The position numbers and the translations under genes are program-made. A stretch of DNA of 8,858 nt. Source: CAZTVN01 sp964617145. Its GTDB lineage: Bacteria; Patescibacteriota; Gracilibacteria; UBA1369; JACRIC01. Under the pieces are notes generated by a model. That model had not been told where the DNA came from, did no database searches, and saw nothing but the letters and a program-made list of their open reading frames with translations. The stretch is taken from NCBI GenBank assembly GCA_964617145.1, contig CAZTVN010000052.1, forward strand, positions 1-8,858, in the 5' to 3' direction. Shown one piece after another: positions 6,039-8,858 of this stretch (within the stretch, counting starts at the first letter, position 1; every line of letters starts with the position of its first letter).

Positions 6039-6770
6039 TTAAAGAAAACGCATCATATGAAACGGCCAAAGAGAAATCCATGCTTTGCCGGCAATATTTT
6101 TAAACGGAACAAAGGCTTTATCAAGTGAAGTACAGCCAAAATCACTAAAACAGTGTCTTGAATCACTACTAAAACGTCGATTATCTCCTAAAACAAAGTA
6201 AGAACCCTCAGGAACCTCAAAAGCAGTATATCCTCGACGATGAGGCAGTGTATTTCCTTGGTTTGAACTGCTCAAATAAGGTTCATCCAGTTTAAAGCCT
6301 TCAGGATGTTCGTCGTTAAAAATATAAACATACCCCTCAATAAGTTTTACCGTTTCTCCTGGAAGACCGATAATACGTTTAATGTAAAAATCATCAGTAA
6401 GTTGAGGAGGCCGAAAAACCAAAATATCAAGCCTCTGAGGTTTTCCAAAAGAAAAATCATAAAATTGGCGATAGACAATTTTATTCACAATGATATATTC
6501 GCCATTTTCTCTCAAACATTGAGAACCGACATAATTTAAGGTATTGCACATAGAAGGACCATAAACACGAAAAGGCGATAAAAGATACACTCGAATAATA
6601 AAAACCAATCCAACAATAATAATCGCATTCAAAAAAACATCGACCAAAAAAAACAACACATCCTTGAAAAATGAGGAATGACGATGATAATTATTCCCTT
6701 TTTTGGTTTTTACATGTGATGAAAGTTCATCATCTGACCAATCATAGGTAATCTTTTTTTCTTCTTTCAT
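6039..6770 (-). CDS. lepB: Signal peptidase I
   Basis: A membrane-anchored serine protease that cleaves signal peptides from exported proteins. There is a charged cytoplasmic N-terminus of about 35 residues, one membrane anchor at about 38-60 (DVLFFLVDVFLNAIIIVGLVFII), then the catalytic domain. Box B is SPFRVYGPSMCNTL with nucleophile Ser73. The general-base segment is FYIKRIIGLPGE with Lys131. The conserved GDNRRFSSDSRH lies at 195-206, and the C-terminal end GKAWISLWPF is typical. The length of 243 residues is normal. The extracytoplasmic part carries four cysteines (75, 85, 207, 213), the first two positions after Ser73. Its likely substrates do not include the lipoprotein at the left edge, which would need signal peptidase II. 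The ATG at 6770 lacks an SD. The gene is divergent from the PH-domain gene. Confidence 0.93.
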   Translation of the reverse strand: MKEEKKITYDWSDDELSSHVKTKKGNNYHRHSSFFKDVLFFLVDVFLNAIIIVGLVFIIRVYLLSPFRVYGPSMCNTLNYVGSQCLRENGEYIIVNKIVYRQFYDFSFGKPQRLDILVFRPPQLTDDFYIKRIIGLPGETVKLIEGYVYIFNDEHPEGFKLDEPYLSSSNQGNTLPHRRGYTAFEVPEGSYFVLGDNRRFSSDSRHCFSDFGCTSLDKAFVPFKNIAGKAWISLWPFHMMRFL

Positions 6771-6782
6771 GGTGAATTAAGA

Positions 6783-6796
6783 CCTTAAACTTAAGG
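6783..6796. promoter_or_regulatory. Operator-like dyad between lepB and the PH-domain gene
   Basis: CCTTAA-AC-TTAAGG is a perfect 6-bp inverted repeat with a 2-base centre. It covers the predicted lepB transcription start (about 6792), where a bound protein could block transcription. No regulator gene is visible, so this is only a candidate site. Confidence 0.3.
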
Positions 6797-6798
6797 CT

Positions 6799-6827
6799 AC
6801 TTTAGCGATTTAAGTGAAGATTTACAA
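6799..6827 (-). promoter_or_regulatory. Probable lepB promoter
   Basis: On the minus strand, TTGTAA (6827-6822) and TAAAGT (6804-6799) are separated by 17 bases, giving a start near 6792 and a leader of about 22 bases. Its -35 box overlaps that of the oppositely directed promoter. Confidence 0.45.
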
Positions 6828-6849
6828 GAAAATCTTTCTGGAATAGAAT
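6821..6849 (+). promoter_or_regulatory. Probable promoter of the PH-domain / CoaE-like genes
   Basis: TTTACA (6821-6826) and TAGAAT (6844-6849) each match consensus at five of six positions and are 17 bases apart. The predicted start is near 6856, four bases before TTG 6860 and 22 before ATG 6878. A 7-bp hairpin (AAGATTT 6817-6823 with AAATCTT 6830-6836) overlaps the -35 box. Confidence 0.55.
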
Positions 6850-6859
6850 AAAGGTTGAA

Positions 6860-7438
6860 TTGATCTATCAAAAAAATATGTTTATAGCTAATTTTGTTTT
6901 CCGCGGAAGTCTCGAAAAAGCAGAGAGTATTCAATACGTTCTGCATAAACACCCTGTAACGGTCCATGCTCAGCTTATGAAAGTATTCATTGTGGGAATC
7001 GTACTCCCTGCTCTTTTTTACTACCTTTTTCCGCCAATGAAATGGCTTTCACTGGCATGGGGGATAGTAGGAACACTCAAACTTTTTTATACCGCTTTTG
7101 ATTGGTATTTCGATGCATGGCTTATCACCAATAAAGGGATAATTGTCTGTTCTTGGAACGGTTTTTTTGATAAAGAATTCAGCCGAGTTGAGTATCAAAC
7201 GATAGAAGAAGTTTCTTATAATATGAAGGGGGTCATGCCAACCATTCTTGGATTTGGCGAAATAACTATCTCGCGATTTGGAAGCCCAAAACCAACAACC
7301 ATGAAAAAAGCATTACGCCCAAAAAGAGCTACAAAACTCATTCTAGGGTGCCAAGAAAAATTCATGCAAAATAAAAGTAGAAGGGATCACGAAGTCCTCA
7401 AAAATATGTTAACAGAAATGCTTCAAACAGAGCGATAA
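6860..7438 (+). CDS. Membrane protein with bacterial PH domain (bPH2/YdbS-like)
   Basis: About 190 residues. After a short N-terminal segment there are two membrane helices (roughly 40-58, FIVGIVLPALFYYLF, and 62-80, LSLAWGIVGTLKLFYTAF). A PH-like beta domain follows: DWYFDAWLITNKGIIVCSW, FDKEFSRVEYQTIEEVSY, PTILGFGEITISRFGSP. This order and the W-x-I-T-N-K-G-I-I strand are typical of bacterial PH/YdbS-like proteins, whose biochemical role is not firmly known. The C-terminus is basic and helical. The start is uncertain. TTG 6860 has AAGG five bases upstream, but that would lie upstream of the predicted transcription start. ATG 6878 (MFIANFVFRGS) would have a 22-base leader and no SD. The CoaE-like gene follows 14 bases after the stop, so the two are probably one operon. 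Confidence 0.8.
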   Translation: MIYQKNMFIANFVFRGSLEKAESIQYVLHKHPVTVHAQLMKVFIVGIVLPALFYYLFPPMKWLSLAWGIVGTLKLFYTAFDWYFDAWLITNKGIIVCSWNGFFDKEFSRVEYQTIEEVSYNMKGVMPTILGFGEITISRFGSPKPTTMKKALRPKRATKLILGCQEKFMQNKSRRDHEVLKNMLTEMLQTER

Positions 7439-7452
7439 TCGCTGTAAAGATC

Positions 7453-7977
7453 ATGATTATTGGTATTTTAGGTCCAATCGGTGCAGGAAAAACCTCTTCA
7501 GGAAAAATATTTGAAAAAAACGGAGCTTATTTTATAAATGCTGACGAAGTAGTTGAAAAACTCTATGAAAAAAAAGCCTTGGGAGCAAGAAAAATTGAAA
7601 ACTTTTTTGGTCCCGAGTTTCTTTTATCGAATGGGAATGTAAATCGATCAAAATTGAGAAAAGTAGTTTTTAATAATGAAAAAAAATTGGTCATTCTGAA
7701 TAAAATCATTCATCCGCTCGTTACCTATGAAATTCAAAAAATTATCGATAAACACAAAAAACAGCACATGGTGATAGAAGCTATCGATTTTAATGAAAAA
7801 TTTCTCGGGAAATTCATAGATAAACTCCTAATGATTACTTGCCATGAAGAAATCATAAAAGAACGTCTAAAAAAGAAAAAAAAGATTCCAGTACAGGAAG
7901 CAATGGAAATTTTCAAAAAACAAAATTTTCAAACTCCGGGCATTATTACAATTAAAGAAAAAAATAAAAAAAAATAA
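7453..7977 (+). CDS. coaE: Dephospho-CoA kinase-like P-loop protein with divergent, shortened C-terminus
   Basis: CoaE phosphorylates dephospho-CoA in the last step of CoA synthesis. The fold is clear: P-loop GPIGAGKTS (7-15), FINADEVVEKLY with Asp31, LRKVVFNNEKKLVILNKIIHPLV, then IEAIDFNEKF and IDKLLMITCHEEIIKERL. The rest departs from the family. The lid reads KERLKKKKKIPVQEAMEIFKKQ, with Lys where CoaE usually has several Arg, and the usual C-terminal D-x-x-I-x-N-x-G segment is missing. Instead the protein ends GIITIKEKNKKK inside a long A-tract. At 174 residues it is some 25-30 shorter than typical. It may be a working CoaE, a degraded one, or a related nucleotide/nucleoside kinase; the other frames after the tract hold only stops, so no simple frameshift restores a tail. 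It follows the PH-domain gene by 14 bases. Confidence 0.7.
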   Translation: MIIGILGPIGAGKTSSGKIFEKNGAYFINADEVVEKLYEKKALGARKIENFFGPEFLLSNGNVNRSKLRKVVFNNEKKLVILNKIIHPLVTYEIQKIIDKHKKQHMVIEAIDFNEKFLGKFIDKLLMITCHEEIIKERLKKKKKIPVQEAMEIFKKQNFQTPGIITIKEKNKKK

Positions 7978-8000
7978 AAAAAAGAAAAAAAAATAGAAAA
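7954..8000 (+). promoter_or_regulatory. A-tract; end of the CoaE-like gene and possible UP element for gatB
   Basis: Some 47 bases are almost pure A with a few scattered T and G. They encode the Lys-rich end and stop of the CoaE-like gene and lie directly upstream of the gatB -35 box. This is where an A-rich UP element would contact the RNA polymerase alpha subunit. The tract is also prone to slippage and sequencing error. Confidence 0.4.
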
Positions 8001-8001
8001 A

Positions 8002-8029
8002 TTGATGAAAAAATGGGCTATGATATAAT
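8002..8029 (+). promoter_or_regulatory. Strong extended -10 promoter of gatB
   Basis: TTGATG (8002-8007), a 16-base spacer, and a perfect TATAAT (8024-8029) preceded by TGA, making an extended TGN -10 box. Predicted start near 8036, leaving about 15 bases before the ATG at 8051 and no SD. Confidence 0.7.
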
Positions 8030-8050
8030 AAACGCAAATTTTAAAATACC

Positions 8051-8858
8051 ATGAAAGATCTTTACGAAGCGGTTATAGGATTGGAAATACACGCACAAAT
8101 AAGCACAAAAACAAAAATGTTCTGTCGTTGCGATAACGATTCTTTTAGTCATGAACCAAATATCAACACATGCGAAATCTGCATGGGATTTCCAGGAACT
8201 TTGCCGCTGATAAATAAAGAGGCCGTACAAAAAGGATTAATAACGGGACTTGCGCTTCATGCAACTCTCCCAAATTTTTCAAAATTTGATAGAAAAAATT
8301 ATTTTTATCCCGATCTTCCAAAAGGATTTCAGATCTCTCAATATGATGAACCGATCTGTGTAAAGGGTTATGTAGAAATCGAAATAAATGATGAAATAAA
8401 AAAAATTGGCATTGAAAGGCTCCACTTAGAAGACGATGCGGGAAAATTAACACACGTAAATTCAGGGACTTTATGTGATTTTAATAGATCAGGGACTCCG
8501 CTTATGGAAATCGTCTCTGCCCCAGAAATCCGAAATGAAAAAGAAGCCGTGCAATACGCAAAAGAAATTCAAAAAATATTAAGATATCTTGGAAGCTCCG
8601 ATGCCGATATGGAGAAGGGGATGATGAGATTTGACATCAATGTTTCAGTGCGAAAAAAGGGAATTCAAACTTTTGGCACAAAGGTGGAAGTAAAAAATCT
8701 GAATTCTTTTAAAGCTTTAGAAAAAGCCATAATATACGAAATCAACCGTCAAATTAAAACCATTGAAAAAGGAAAAAAAATCATACAAGAAACAAGAGGA
8801 TGGGACGACGTTCATGGAGTTACGTTGAGTCAACGAACGAAAGAGGAAGCACAGGATT
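8051..8858 (+). CDS. gatB: Asp-tRNA(Asn)/Glu-tRNA(Gln) amidotransferase subunit B, 3' end missing
   Basis: GatB is the tRNA-binding kinase subunit of the GatCAB complex, which converts misacylated Glu-tRNA(Gln) or Asp-tRNA(Asn) to the correct aminoacyl-tRNA. The first 269 codons, of about 480 usual for the family, are in the window. Signatures are YEAVIGLEIHAQISTKTKMFC (5-25), a four-cysteine zinc site at Cys25, Cys27, Cys41 and Cys44, CMGFPGTLPLIN, FDRKNYFYPDLPKGFQISQYD, RLHLEDDAGKLTH, FNRSGTPLMEIVS, SDADMEKGMMRFDINVSVR and KVEVKNLNSFKALEKA. All these regions look intact. Its presence suggests that the organism lacks a glutaminyl- or asparaginyl-tRNA synthetase. gatA and gatC are not in the window. 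The gene has its own promoter, so it need not depend on the CoaE-like gene upstream. Confidence 0.96.
   Translation, partial: MKDLYEAVIGLEIHAQISTKTKMFCRCDNDSFSHEPNINTCEICMGFPGTLPLINKEAVQKGLITGLALHATLPNFSKFDRKNYFYPDLPKGFQISQYDEPICVKGYVEIEINDEIKKIGIERLHLEDDAGKLTHVNSGTLCDFNRSGTPLMEIVSAPEIRNEKEAVQYAKEIQKILRYLGSSDADMEKGMMRFDINVSVRKKGIQTFGTKVEVKNLNSFKALEKAIIYEINRQIKTIEKGKKIIQETRGWDDVHGVTLSQRTKEEAQD

Noticed and set aside
2748..6796. CTTAAG recurring at four intergenic places (2748, 2803, 4481, 6790)
   Set aside because: A few copies are expected by chance in AT-rich DNA of this length, and the surrounding bases differ.
1..8858. Alternative genetic code with UGA read as glycine
   Set aside because: No conserved gene contains an in-frame TGA, glycines use GGN codons, and three genes end plausibly at TGA. 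Reading through would add only unrelated residues.

Overview
The window looks like a chromosomal piece of an AT-rich bacterium, most likely a member of the Candidate Phyla Radiation (Patescibacteria, Peregrinibacteria-like). This is inference from style: A-rich coding sequence, short genes, almost no Shine-Dalgarno (SD) sequences before the starts, a lineage-style small membrane protein, and compact housekeeping genes. No rRNA or other decisive marker is present. The reading frames of the conserved genes contain no in-frame TGA, and three genes end in TGA. Ordinary code 11 therefore fits, and the UGA=Gly code of Gracilibacteria/Absconditabacteria does not.

Layout. Positions 1-2733 (+) hold a surface/export pair: a solute-binding lipoprotein whose lipobox L-A-G-C is the first thing in the window, then an O-antigen ligase/polymerase-type membrane protein that starts directly after the lipoprotein stop codon. 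Positions 2734-3305 have no convincing gene and are the most unusual part. They are a nest of palindromes: two related elements of about 164 bp (A and B), each flanked by a 4-bp direct repeat; an older, GC-rich rod-like palindrome (C) into which A appears inserted; and a possible terminal remnant (D) that overlaps the end of the upstream gene. fmt follows on the minus strand (3306-4355).

A divergent promoter region (4356-4532) separates fmt from a DHH-family phosphoesterase (NrnA type, 4533-5522) and a 125-residue four-helix membrane protein (5599-5976). Signal peptidase I (lepB, 6039-6770, minus) converges on these. It is divergently transcribed from a bacterial PH-domain membrane protein (6860-7438), which is followed by a CoaE-like P-loop kinase (7453-7977). 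The two divergent promoters appear to share one -35 box. A long A-tract and a strong extended -10 promoter then drive gatB, which runs off the right end.

How the genes work together. fmt and gatB serve translation (initiator Met-tRNA formylation and Gln/Asn-tRNA amidation). nrnA serves RNA turnover. lepB processes exported proteins. The lipoprotein and the O-antigen-type polymerase serve the cell surface. The best candidate for something undescribed is the palindromic element family at 2723-3303. Its two copies differ in sequence but keep their pairing through compensatory differences.
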